From assembly GCA_018667915.1 (NCBI GenBank), contig JABIRI010000150.1, positions 1-37,146 of the forward strand: 37,146 nt of DNA, read 5' to 3'. The notes under the pieces are model-generated. The model ran no database searches and had not been told where the DNA came from. It worked only from the letters and a program-made list of their open reading frames with translations. This document shows positions 23,760 to 31,598 of this stretch, piece by piece (position 1 is the first letter of the stretch; the number at the start of each line of letters is the position of its first letter). This stretch comes from Opitutaceae bacterium (lineage in GTDB: Bacteria > Verrucomicrobiota > Verrucomicrobiia > Opitutales > Opitutaceae). A program made the position numbers and the translations under genes.

Positions 23760-24500
23760 GTGCAGCGCGTGATTGTAACCGGAGGAGCAACCAATATCGG
23801 TCGAGCGATCACGGAGGCGTTTCTCGCCCAAGGCGCAAATGTGGTGGTAGGACAGCTGGATGCGGCGTCGGCCGCGCCGCTGATCGCTCAACATGGTGAT
23901 CAGGTGTCCGTGCTGGAATTCGATGCGGGTGATGCCATGCAATGCCGGCAGTTCGTCGATCAAGCGGCGGAGAAATTGGGTGGACTTGATGTCTTGGTCA
24001 ACAATGCGGCAATCACGGGCGTTAAAGCTCTGACGACCTTAGCCGAATTGTCGTCCGATGATTTCGACCGAATGACTAAGGTTAATTTGGGCGGTCCAAT
24101 CTTCTGTGCTCAAGCCGCCGTGCCACATTTTCGAGAAGCCGGCGGTGGTGTGATTGTGAACATCTCTTCGGTGAATGCATTCAAACCTCAGGCGGGAGGG
24201 ATGGTCTATGCGGCGAGCAAGGCGGCGCTCGGATCCGTGACCCAATCCATGGCTCGCGAATTGGCCGCGGATGGCATCCGCGTGGTCGCGGTTGCGCCCG
24301 GAGATATCCAGGTAGACACCTCAGCCGCGTCGGCAAAAATCATGTGTGAACGTGGGCTGGATTCCGAGATCGCGGAGCAGACTCCGTTGGGGCAGGGGGA
24401 GCCGAATGACGTGGCGGAGACGGTAGTTTTTCTTGGTTCGGGCAAAGCTAAATTTGTGACCGGAACCACCTGGATCGTTGACGGCGGCTTACTCGCATGA
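23760..24500 (+). CDS. SDR family oxidoreductase
   Basis: 246 aa from the GTG at 23760, a normal SDR length; an open frame continues upstream to 23565 but codes for nothing family-like, so the later start is chosen (moderate certainty, no clear ribosome binding site). Seen: TGGATNIG at 7-14, NNA at 81-83, S137 in ISSVNA, YAASK giving Y150 and K154, and end TGTTWIVDGGLLA. The TGGATNIG form with N is common in sugar and polyol dehydrogenases. Divergent from the enolase-superfamily operon across a shared candidate operator, so it probably works in the same pathway, for instance by oxidising a sugar to a lactone or a keto-deoxy acid. A repeat element follows its stop by 50 nt. Confidence 0.9.
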   Translation: MQRVIVTGGATNIGRAITEAFLAQGANVVVGQLDAASAAPLIAQHGDQVSVLEFDAGDAMQCRQFVDQAAEKLGGLDVLVNNAAITGVKALTTLAELSSDDFDRMTKVNLGGPIFCAQAAVPHFREAGGGVIVNISSVNAFKPQAGGMVYAASKAALGSVTQSMARELAADGIRVVAVAPGDIQVDTSAASAKIMCERGLDSEIAEQTPLGQGEPNDVAETVVFLGSGKAKFVTGTTWIVDGGLLA

Positions 24501-24550
24501 AGCGATTTTCCCAAAACGACTGCGGTCCAAACGGAGCGAGCTGGATGAAG

Positions 24551-24624
24551 CTGTCGGGCGTAAAGCCCGACCCACCCAGCAGGGCGCAGAATCTGAAATG
24601 TGGATCGGGCTTTATGCCCAACAT
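24551..24624. repeat. REP-like nested inverted repeat, copy 2
   Basis: The left arm (24551-24575) is identical to the left arm at 2501-2525. The right arm (24600-24624) has drifted at a few positions. The spacer begins CCAGCAGG, as in copy 5. Lies between convergent genes, 10 bp from the deacylase stop, where it could act as a two-way terminator. Confidence 0.88.
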
Positions 24625-24634
24625 TCCGTCTTCT

Positions 24635-25612
24635 TCAGAGCGGCACGATAACAAACAGGGCGTCGCCGGGCTGCACCACACACTCATGCCGCCGCAAGAC
24701 GACCGTGCCGCTGGTCTCCGCGAAAATCGGCGTCGGTGGTTGATCGAGGATCGGGCGGACTATGCCCAAGGTTGCACCCGCCTCGACGACATCCCGCAAA
24801 GCGACGATGGATTCAAAAGTCCCCGCGTGCGGCGCCGGATGGTGCGCTTGCAGATGAGTTTCTTCGGCATCGGTCGATTGGTGAAACGATTGAACGGCCA
24901 ACGGCGGCTGGGCTCCCGCCACGCAACTGAGTTCGATCAACAAATTTTGCAGTCCCTGGTCCAGGTCGGCGAGGTCGGCGGGCAGCACTTCGCCTGCACC
25001 GCGACACTCCGTGTAGATGGCAGCGACCTTGCGGTGGAACGCGGCACTCAGGGTGCGTCCCGGCAGGTAAGGGCCCGCCCAGCACCAGAACGAATCAAAG
25101 CAGGCTGCCATGGCGCGTTGGGTGGCGTCGATGTCGGCTCCCCCGCCGACGATGTAGCCGACCCACGGATGAAGTTCGAGGGCCTGACCGCCGCTGTGCA
25201 GGTCGACGTAATGGGTCGCGTGAGCGAGGACTTGAGTCTCGAAGAGGTGAGCCAGTCGGCTTGTCGGCGCACCCTCCGGCGCACCGGGAAAGGCCCGAGC
25301 CAGATTTTCGCCGTCGATCGGATGACAACGCTGTTTAGCGGCGAAGGCCGCCTCGTTGAGCACCGGCACGATCACGACGGTGCCGCAGAGATCGACGGGT
25401 TGCCACGTTTCTACCCATTGGCGCAAAAGCGTGGGGCCTTCATATTCGTCACCGTGCGTCGCGCCGTTGATCACCAACGCGGGACCGGGTTGATCGCTCC
25501 GCCAGATCCACGCGTCGAAGCCGAGGTCAGTGTTGCCGAACCGATGCTGAAGGCGACCGACGGGGAGCGTGGTTCCGGCCAACGGCGAAGAAGCGGAAGG
25601 GTCGTCCGTCAT
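24635..25612 (-). CDS. Succinylglutamate desuccinylase / aspartoacylase family deacylase
   Basis: 325 aa from the ATG at 25612 (MTDDPSASSPLAG); an upstream ATG at 25633 adds only seven residues. Zinc site of the AstE/ASPA family: ATHGDEYEGP near 50-59 (H and E) and DLHSGG near 138 (H). ECRGAGE near 205 carries the likely catalytic glutamate. The C-terminal beta domain (AGTFESIV, GDALFVIV) is typical. The family removes acyl groups from N-acyl amino acids or diamines. It is alone on its strand, bracketed by two REP-like elements (24551 and 25722). With M81, aminotransferase and threonine-synthase-like genes nearby, deacylation of an N-acyl amino compound is plausible. Confidence 0.87.
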   Translation of the reverse strand: MTDDPSASSPLAGTTLPVGRLQHRFGNTDLGFDAWIWRSDQPGPALVINGATHGDEYEGPTLLRQWVETWQPVDLCGTVVIVPVLNEAAFAAKQRCHPIDGENLARAFPGAPEGAPTSRLAHLFETQVLAHATHYVDLHSGGQALELHPWVGYIVGGGADIDATQRAMAACFDSFWCWAGPYLPGRTLSAAFHRKVAAIYTECRGAGEVLPADLADLDQGLQNLLIELSCVAGAQPPLAVQSFHQSTDAEETHLQAHHPAPHAGTFESIVALRDVVEAGATLGIVRPILDQPPTPIFAETSGTVVLRRHECVVQPGDALFVIVPL

Positions 25613-25721
25613 GATTGAACGAGGATCAGGCAACGCATGGACGCACGAAAAACGGCGAAGCCGGTTGGAGCAACTTCGGATCGCAGGCGTGGGGTCGTAT
25701 GAGGTTATTCAGAGGCAACGG

Positions 25722-25792
25722 TTGTCGGGCATAAAGCCCGACCCACGGCGAAGCAGTGCAACTAAAATATGGGTCGGGCTTTACGCCCGACT
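25722..25792. repeat. REP-like nested inverted repeat, copy 3
   Basis: Arms 25722-25746 and 25769-25792, each with its own GTCGGGC/GCCCGAC hairpin. Lies between the divergent deacylase and threonine-synthase-like genes. The right arm begins ATGGGTCGGGC, which makes a false upstream start (reading MGRALRPT) for the PLP enzyme gene. Confidence 0.88.
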
Positions 25793-25834
25793 TCATCTGC
25801 CTCTCAGCCGCTCGCTGACAATCGGAGGAGCCGC

Positions 25835-26914
25835 ATGAGCATTTGGAAATATGCCAAACGTTGGCAGGCTCCGCCACGCGACATCGCGGTGACGATGGGC
25901 GAGGGCAACACCCCCCTCATCCGTTCGACCCGGATTGGTCCGGCGCTGGGTCTTAAAAATCTTTGGTTCAAATACGAAGGCGGCAACCCGACGGGCTCAT
26001 ATAAAGACCGTTTTGCGGCGGCAGCGGTGACGCACCTGAAGCAGGCCGGCAGGCGCGTGTGCCTGGGCACCTCAAGCGGAAACACCGGCGCAGCGGTGGC
26101 GGCGTATTGTGCGCGGGCGGGAATCGCGTGTTATCTGGCGATCGTGGAAGGCGCACCGGACGGGAAGCTTCGGCAGATGCGGGCGTATGGCGCCCACCTT
26201 TATCGGGTGAAGGATTTTGGCAAATCGCCGGAAGTGAATAAGGCGGTGATGTCGGGTTTACGGGAACTGGCCCAGGAGTTGGACGCCGGATTCGAGGTGA
26301 GTGCGTTTGCGCTTTCGCCGCGTGGCATGGCGGGGGTAAAAACGATCGGTTACGAAATCGCCGAGGCTTTGGCGGATGAATCGTTTGCGGTTTTCAGTCC
26401 GGCAGGCGGTGGCGGGTTGACGTTGGCGGTCGCTCGCGGAGTGGAGGAATTCGGTCGCGGTGGCCGCGTGCATTGTGTGCAGCCGCTCGGAAACGATACC
26501 ATCGCGACGTCGTTGCGAAGTGGGGCGGATCGAGCCGAGGCGGTAGATTCGACTACGACGATCAGCGGCCTGCAGGTTGGCAGTGTTTTGGATGGTAATG
26601 AGGTAATCGCGGAATGCCGGAAGCAAGGCGGCACGGGTTACGTCGTGGCGGATGAATCCGTGCTCGAGTGGCAATCACGATTAGCGCGCGAAGAGGGGAT
26701 TTTTTGCGAGCCCGCCGGAGCGGTGGCTTTGGCCGGAGTGGCGGAGGCTTGTCGTCGGGGTGAGATAGACTCGGCTGAGCATGTGGTGTGTCTCGTCACG
26801 GGAGTGGGCTTCAAAGATGAGCAGTCGGTGATCGGTATGATCGGGCCCGAACCTACTCCGATGCTGACGTCCTTTAGTGAATTTTCTGCGGCGGTAAAAT
26901 CGGCGGTTTCTTAA
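25835..26914 (+). CDS. Threonine synthase-like PLP-dependent lyase (fold type II)
   Basis: 359 aa from the ATG at 25835, chosen because GGAGGAG lies 5-11 nt upstream (one of the few strong ribosome binding sites here); an in-frame ATG at 25769 is inside a repeat. Seen: MGEGNTPLIRS at 21-31, PTGSYKDR with the PLP lysine near 58, TSSGNTGAAVAAY near 80, the phosphate-binding SPAGGGGLT near 190, and CEPAGAVAL near 293. Threonine synthase converts O-phosphohomoserine to threonine, but close relatives are serine, threonine or 2,3-diaminopropionate lyases and cysteate synthase. In a catabolic region with RidA and a DTA-like protein, a lyase role is as likely as biosynthesis, so no symbol is given. 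It sits 5 nt before the propeller gene. Confidence 0.85.
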   Translation: MSIWKYAKRWQAPPRDIAVTMGEGNTPLIRSTRIGPALGLKNLWFKYEGGNPTGSYKDRFAAAAVTHLKQAGRRVCLGTSSGNTGAAVAAYCARAGIACYLAIVEGAPDGKLRQMRAYGAHLYRVKDFGKSPEVNKAVMSGLRELAQELDAGFEVSAFALSPRGMAGVKTIGYEIAEALADESFAVFSPAGGGGLTLAVARGVEEFGRGGRVHCVQPLGNDTIATSLRSGADRAEAVDSTTTISGLQVGSVLDGNEVIAECRKQGGTGYVVADESVLEWQSRLAREEGIFCEPAGAVALAGVAEACRRGEIDSAEHVVCLVTGVGFKDEQSVIGMIGPEPTPMLTSFSEFSAAVKSAVS

Positions 26915-26919
26915 AAGTG

Positions 26920-28563
26920 ATGATGAAAAACGAAATAAAGTTAAGCGGGCGCAGGACGAATCATTGGGTGTTGGGACTCGTGGCGATGGTGGTCCTCGGT
27001 GACGTGTCGATGGCGGCGGCTACCGACATCGGGTCACGACGAGAGTTGTTTGTGGACGACGCGTTGATCGAGCGGTTGGAGGGTGGGGCGGAGCTCCGAC
27101 TTCATCATCCCGTGCCGCAAGAGATCGTGCTTGAGCACAATGAACTCTGGGAAGGCACGGGCAGTGGCTACCACAGCGTGTTTCAAGATGGGGATCTTTA
27201 CCGCATGTATTACAAGTCCTGGAATATTTCGCCGTTTTCCGAAGCTGAACCAGGCGAAAGTATGTCGCATCCTCGCTTGTGCGCCTATGCCGAGAGCGAT
27301 GACGGGATCCATTGGCGCAAACCCTCCCTCGGTCTGCACAAATTTCAAGGCTCCACCGACAACAATATCGTGCTCGTTCAGGAAAAAATGGGCGACTTGG
27401 AACTTGATGCGGCGCACCCGGCGGTGTTCCTCGATACGAATCCTGACGCTCCGGCAGATGCGCGCTACAAGGCGATCATCCGGCAGATGTCCCATCCCGA
27501 CTCCACGCTCATCGCGCTCAAGTCGCCTGATGGTATCCATTGGTCGCTGTTGCATGACGAGCCCATCATCACGGATGGCAAATTCGATTCCCAGAACCTG
27601 GCTTTTTGGGATGACGTTGCGGGCTGCTATCGCGCCTATTGGCGTTACTTCATCCCGGATGAAGACGATTACTGGATGGGCAGTCGTGCGATTCGCACGG
27701 CGACTTCAAAGGATTTTATTCACTGGGAAAATCAGGCAGATCTGACCTACGAAGATTCCCCGCTGGAGCAACTCTACACCAACGTGGTTAAACCCTACCA
27801 TCGCGCCCCGCATCTACTGTTGGGGTTTCCGGCTCGTTATCTCGAGCGTGGTCACGAGGACAAGACAGTGGAGGAGCGGGCGGAGCTCGGTGAATTGGAA
27901 GACCCTGAACGGGTGGCCCAGTGGTCGGTCTCGATGTTGGCGCTGCCGGAGTTGGATGCGCGCCAGAGTCGAGGCCATGCTTCCGAGCGCTATGGCGCTG
28001 CGCTTACGGATACGCTGCTTATGGCCAGTCGAAATGGGGTGAGTTTCAAGCGTTGGAACGAAGCTTTCTTAAGCCCCGGCATGGAACGGCCCGGCACCTG
28101 GCACTATGGCCAACAATACATGGCGTGGCATGTCGTTGAAACGAAGTCAGCGCTCCAGGGTGCGCCAAACGAGTTGTCGCTGTATGCGGTGGAAAGTTAT
28201 TGGACCGCACCGGGGAGTGCGTTGCGGCGTTACACGTTGCGGTTGGATGGATTCGTTTCAGTGCGAGCTCCGTCGACGGGTGGCGAACTCGTGACTAAAC
28301 CAATCCGATTTGAGGGTTCGGCGTTGGCGCTCAATTTTGCGACCTCGGCCGCGGGAAGTATTCGCGTTGAGATTCAAGACGAAAGGGGCGAGCCGCTGCC
28401 GGGCTTTGGGCTGGAAGATTGCGCCCCGCTTTATGGCAATACGGTGGATCGATCACTGACATGGACGAGTGGTCGCAGCCTCAAGGATGTGGCAGGCCAG
28501 CCGGTGCGACTACGGTTCGTGCTGCATGATGCGGATATTTACGCCTATCAGTTTCAGCCGTGA
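26920..28563 (+). CDS. Exported glycosidase-like beta-propeller protein, paralogue 3
   Basis: About 547 aa from the ATG at 26920 (another ATG follows at once, and a GTG precedes). Signal peptide with core WVLGLVAMVVLG, cleaved near AAA at about 34. Closest to paralogue 1: IGSRRELFVDDALIERL, YAESDDGIHWRKP, FDSQNLAFW, ATSKDFIHWENQ, EQLYTN, YHRAPHLLLG, LTDTLLMASR, then RYTLRLDGF, LVTKP and FATSAAGSIRVEIQDERG. It has an extra insert of about 60 residues after RAPHLLLGFPARYLERG. Family unassigned; five-bladed propeller glycosidase by analogy with GH32/GH43. It follows the PLP gene closely, which is an odd pairing, so the transcript may serve two purposes or the PLP enzyme may belong to the glycan pathway. 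Confidence 0.8.
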   Translation: MMKNEIKLSGRRTNHWVLGLVAMVVLGDVSMAAATDIGSRRELFVDDALIERLEGGAELRLHHPVPQEIVLEHNELWEGTGSGYHSVFQDGDLYRMYYKSWNISPFSEAEPGESMSHPRLCAYAESDDGIHWRKPSLGLHKFQGSTDNNIVLVQEKMGDLELDAAHPAVFLDTNPDAPADARYKAIIRQMSHPDSTLIALKSPDGIHWSLLHDEPIITDGKFDSQNLAFWDDVAGCYRAYWRYFIPDEDDYWMGSRAIRTATSKDFIHWENQADLTYEDSPLEQLYTNVVKPYHRAPHLLLGFPARYLERGHEDKTVEERAELGELEDPERVAQWSVSMLALPELDARQSRGHASERYGAALTDTLLMASRNGVSFKRWNEAFLSPGMERPGTWHYGQQYMAWHVVETKSALQGAPNELSLYAVESYWTAPGSALRRYTLRLDGFVSVRAPSTGGELVTKPIRFEGSALALNFATSAAGSIRVEIQDERGEPLPGFGLEDCAPLYGNTVDRSLTWTSGRSLKDVAGQPVRLRFVLHDADIYAYQFQP

Positions 28564-28569
28564 GGATGG

Positions 28570-28647
28570 AGCCTGTCGGGCATGAAGCCCGACCCACATT
28601 TCTGAATCAGCACTTTGCTGTGGGTCGGGCTTTATGCCCGACAGGCT
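28570..28647. repeat. REP-like nested inverted repeat, copy 4
   Basis: Arms 28570-28597 and 28620-28647 match over 28 nt with one mismatch, the longest of the five copies. Starts 7 bp after the propeller gene stop. It may form a strong transcript-end hairpin. Confidence 0.9.
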
Positions 28648-28747
28648 GCGTCTTATTTCCGGTGATTCACTTTCAGTGAACTGTTTCAACGGAACGTCGA
28701 TTGCCGCTGGACCCAAAGCGACGGGAGACTAGTCGCGGTTCACTTAA

Positions 28748-28764
28748 TGGAATGCATGATTCCA
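28748..28764. promoter_or_regulatory. 17-bp palindrome upstream of the lactonase gene
   Basis: TGGAATGCATGATTCCA has a six-base inverted repeat (TGGAAT/ATTCCA) around five bases, about 90 bp before the start at 28855. Possible operator; seen once only. Confidence 0.35.
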
Positions 28765-28854
28765 CGGGTCCCGGATTATTGTGTTCAATGCGGGACTTGA
28801 TGAGTGAGATTTGACGGAGTCCCGCTTAACCTTGGCTACCAATCCCCAGTTCCC

Positions 28855-29694
28855 ATGATCGATTCGCACCAACATTTTTGGCAATATTGTCCCGAGGACT
28901 ACGATTGGATCAGTGATGAGATGGCGGTTATTCGTCGCGACTTCATGCCGGCGGATCTCCGAGAGACCGCAGCGAGCTTAGGCGTGAAAGGATCCGTAGC
29001 GGTGCAGGCGCGCCAGACGTTGGGCGAATCTCAATGGCTGCTCGATCTCGCGGCGGCCGATGACTTCATCCGCGGCGTGGTCGGGTGGGTGCCTTTGGCC
29101 GAGCCTGCTGTGGCGGACGACCTGGCGGCTTTGGCGAGCAATCCGATTTTCAAAGGCGTGCGGCACGTGGTGCAGGGAGAGTCGGATCCTGCATTTTTGG
29201 TCCGACCCGAATTCAACGCGGGAATTCGAGCCGTCACGCGGCAGGATCTCGTTTACGATATTCTGATTATGGCGCCGCAGCTTGCCGCCAGTATTGATTT
29301 TGTTGATCGGCATCCCTCCCAACGGTTCGTGCTCGATCACATTGCTAAACCCGTGATTGGGGCGGATGGTCCGCCCTCGCGCTGGCGCGACGATATTACT
29401 GCGTTGGCCCATCGGCCGAATGTGAGCTGCAAGTTCTCCGGCGTCGTGACGGAAGTTGCCGGTGAGTTGTGGGACGCCGAGTTGCTGCGACCCTATTGGG
29501 AAATCGTGCTCGAAGCCTTTGGCCCGGACCGGTTGATGTTTGGGTCGGACTGGCCCGTATGTCTCGTGCGCTCGGAATACGATCGGTGGCTTGAGTTTGT
29601 GCGGACGATGGCGGGAAAACTATCGGACACGGAACAAGAAAGAGTCTTGGGTGGAACGGCCACGGACGTATATCGTTTGGATGTCTCGGTCTGA
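28855..29694 (+). CDS. Amidohydrolase, L-fuconolactonase / L-rhamnonolactonase-like
   Basis: 279 aa from the ATG at 28855 (MIDSHQHFW); the reading from 28804 only adds residues ahead of the universal start motif. H5 and H7 in SHQHFWQY, H104 in KGVRHVVQGE, H162 in LDHIAKP, and D232 in FGSDWPV follow the pattern of the Amidohydro_2 lactonases, whose best-known members hydrolyse L-fucono- or L-rhamnono-lactone. Size and motif order match that group well, especially GVRHVVQ and MFGSDWPVC. Sits 42 nt before the sulfatase gene on the same strand, and a rhamnose-mutarotase-like gene lies nearby, which supports deoxysugar use. The exact lactone is inferred. Confidence 0.87.
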   Translation: MIDSHQHFWQYCPEDYDWISDEMAVIRRDFMPADLRETAASLGVKGSVAVQARQTLGESQWLLDLAAADDFIRGVVGWVPLAEPAVADDLAALASNPIFKGVRHVVQGESDPAFLVRPEFNAGIRAVTRQDLVYDILIMAPQLAASIDFVDRHPSQRFVLDHIAKPVIGADGPPSRWRDDITALAHRPNVSCKFSGVVTEVAGELWDAELLRPYWEIVLEAFGPDRLMFGSDWPVCLVRSEYDRWLEFVRTMAGKLSDTEQERVLGGTATDVYRLDVSV

Positions 29695-29736
29695 ATCGTT
29701 CGGACCATCGCATTTTAGTTTTACCCTCATACCCCT

Positions 29737-31512
29737 ATGATTGCTCGATCAATTACCCGTCTCTGCGGGTTCCTCATCATTGCTGGCACCCTCGTCGCGG
29801 AACGCCCTAACGTCGTCATCGTTATCACCGATGATCAAGGTTACGGCGACGTCTCCGCTCACGGTAACCCGACCTTGAAGACTCCAGAGATGGATCGCCT
29901 GCACGGGGAGTCGGTTAGGCTAACGAATTATCACGTAAGCCCAACGTGTGCGCCTACGCGGGGCGCTTTGATGAGCGGCCACTATACGAACCGCGCCGGA
30001 CCTTGGCACACGATCATGGGCCGCTCTTTCTTGCGCGTCGGTGAGACCACGCTAGGTGAGGTATTCTCGGCCAACGGTTATGCGACTGGCATGTTCGGCA
30101 AATGGCATCTCGGTGATAATTACCCTTATCGTCCCCAAGATCGCGGTTTCACCGAGGTCGTCGCTCACGGGGGCGGAGGCGTCGGTCAAACTCCGGACTA
30201 TTGGGACAACGCTTACTTCGACGATACTTATTCCCACAACGGAGTGCCGACGAAATATGAGGGTTATTGCACCGACGTTTATTTTTCCGAAGCCAAGCGT
30301 TTCATGGCCGAGTCACAGGCTGCCGGAAAACCGTTTCTTACCTACATCTCGATGAATGCGCCGCATAGCCCGTTTCATGCGCCCGAGAAATATTGGAAAC
30401 CCTACATCGAGGCAGGACTCCCTCAGAAGGAAGCGATCTTCTTTGGCATGATTGCCAATATCGATGAGAACCTAGGAACGCTGCGCACCTGGCTCGCCGA
30501 CCGCGGGATCGCGGATAATACCATCTTTATTTTCACCACCGACAATGGCACCGCTTCGGGGGATCAGGTTTTCAACGACGGTATGCGAGGCAAGAAAGGC
30601 AGCGCTTACGATGGTGGGCACCGTGTGCCGTTTTTCATGCACTGGCCGGACGGTGGCTTCACTCAGGCCCGCGATATTTCAGAACTCACCGCCCACATCG
30701 ATATTCTGCCGACGCTGATGGAACTGTGTGATGTCGAGGGCCCGGCAGACTACAAATACGATGGGCTGTCGCTCCGCCCACTACTGCGGCCATCAAAAGG
30801 ATCCGCGCCCTGGGAAGACCGCGTGATTATCACCGACTCGCAACGGGTGGTAGATCCGATCAAATGGAAGTCGTCTTCCACCATGAGCCAACGCTGGCGC
30901 CTGATTAACGGCGAAGAGCTCTATGATATTAAACATGACGCCGGCCAGACCACCGATGTTGCCGCGCAACACCCGGGGGTCGTTGCGCAGCTGCGCGCCG
31001 CTTATGATGCGTGGTGGGCGGACATTTCACCGTCGTTTGTGATCGATGAGCGTCCGGTGCTCGGCCACGACGCGGCCAACCCGACGCAACTTACCGGTCA
31101 CGATTGGCTCACGGATGGCAGAATCTCTCCATGGAATCAGGCACATATTCGCAAAGGGCATACGGGCGTCGGCTATTGGGCGGTGCGGGTTGCTGAAGCA
31201 GGGCGTTACAAAATCTCTCTGCGCCGTTGGCCTCAAGAACTCGACCGAGCAATCACCGCTAAAGTTGCTCCGGGCGCACCCGTGCCCGGCGGAGCTGCAT
31301 TCCGTGAAACGCCCGGTGAGGCACTCGCGATCAATCAAGCTACCCTGCGCATCGGCGGTCATGAATTGACCCAACCGGTTGGACCCAATGACGAGGCGGC
31401 GGTATTTACCGTCGAGCTCAAAGCGGGTGATGCGGAACTCGAAGGCGTCTTCGAGTTCGCGGATGATTCTGCGGCGTTAGGGTCTTACTACGCCGTGGTG
31501 GAACGGTTGTGA
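29737..31512 (+). CDS. Exported type-I sulfatase (arylsulfatase family)
   Basis: 591 aa. Signal peptide to about VAE at 20-22. Formylglycine motif CAPTR at 71-75 inside SPTCAPTRGALMSGHY, so C71 would be converted by a maturase encoded elsewhere. Metal ligands: TDDQG at 31-35 (D32, D33); FGKWHLGD near 119-126 and FTTDNGT near 268 complete the site. Catalytic domain to about 470. The last 120 residues (ARIRKGHTGVGYWAVRVAEA onward in part) form a beta-rich tail, probably a carbohydrate-binding or packing domain. Such enzymes remove sulfate esters from marine glycans such as fucoidan, ulvan or carrageenan. With a lactonase upstream and a mutarotase-like gene next door, a sulfated fucose- or rhamnose-containing glycan is a good guess. 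Confidence 0.93.
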   Translation: MIARSITRLCGFLIIAGTLVAERPNVVIVITDDQGYGDVSAHGNPTLKTPEMDRLHGESVRLTNYHVSPTCAPTRGALMSGHYTNRAGPWHTIMGRSFLRVGETTLGEVFSANGYATGMFGKWHLGDNYPYRPQDRGFTEVVAHGGGGVGQTPDYWDNAYFDDTYSHNGVPTKYEGYCTDVYFSEAKRFMAESQAAGKPFLTYISMNAPHSPFHAPEKYWKPYIEAGLPQKEAIFFGMIANIDENLGTLRTWLADRGIADNTIFIFTTDNGTASGDQVFNDGMRGKKGSAYDGGHRVPFFMHWPDGGFTQARDISELTAHIDILPTLMELCDVEGPADYKYDGLSLRPLLRPSKGSAPWEDRVIITDSQRVVDPIKWKSSSTMSQRWRLINGEELYDIKHDAGQTTDVAAQHPGVVAQLRAAYDAWWADISPSFVIDERPVLGHDAANPTQLTGHDWLTDGRISPWNQAHIRKGHTGVGYWAVRVAEAGRYKISLRRWPQELDRAITAKVAPGAPVPGGAAFRETPGEALAINQATLRIGGHELTQPVGPNDEAAVFTVELKAGDAELEGVFEFADDSAALGSYYAVVERL

Positions 31513-31522
31513 CGTTGTCGAG

Positions 31523-31592
31523 CTGTCGGGCATAAAGCCCGACCCACCCAGCAGGATGGATCAATACGTGGGTCGGGCTTTACGCCCGACAA
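31523..31592. repeat. REP-like nested inverted repeat, copy 5
   Basis: Arms 31523-31547 and 31568-31592, inverted copies with two mismatches, spacer starting CCAGCAGG as in copy 2. Fills the 86-bp space between the convergent sulfatase and mutarotase-like genes. Confidence 0.9.
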
Positions 31593-31598
31593 CTTCGC

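Noticed and set aside
13206-31512. A Bacteroidetes-type polysaccharide utilisation locus
   Set aside because: No SusC/SusD-like pair is present; uptake genes here are sodium symporters.
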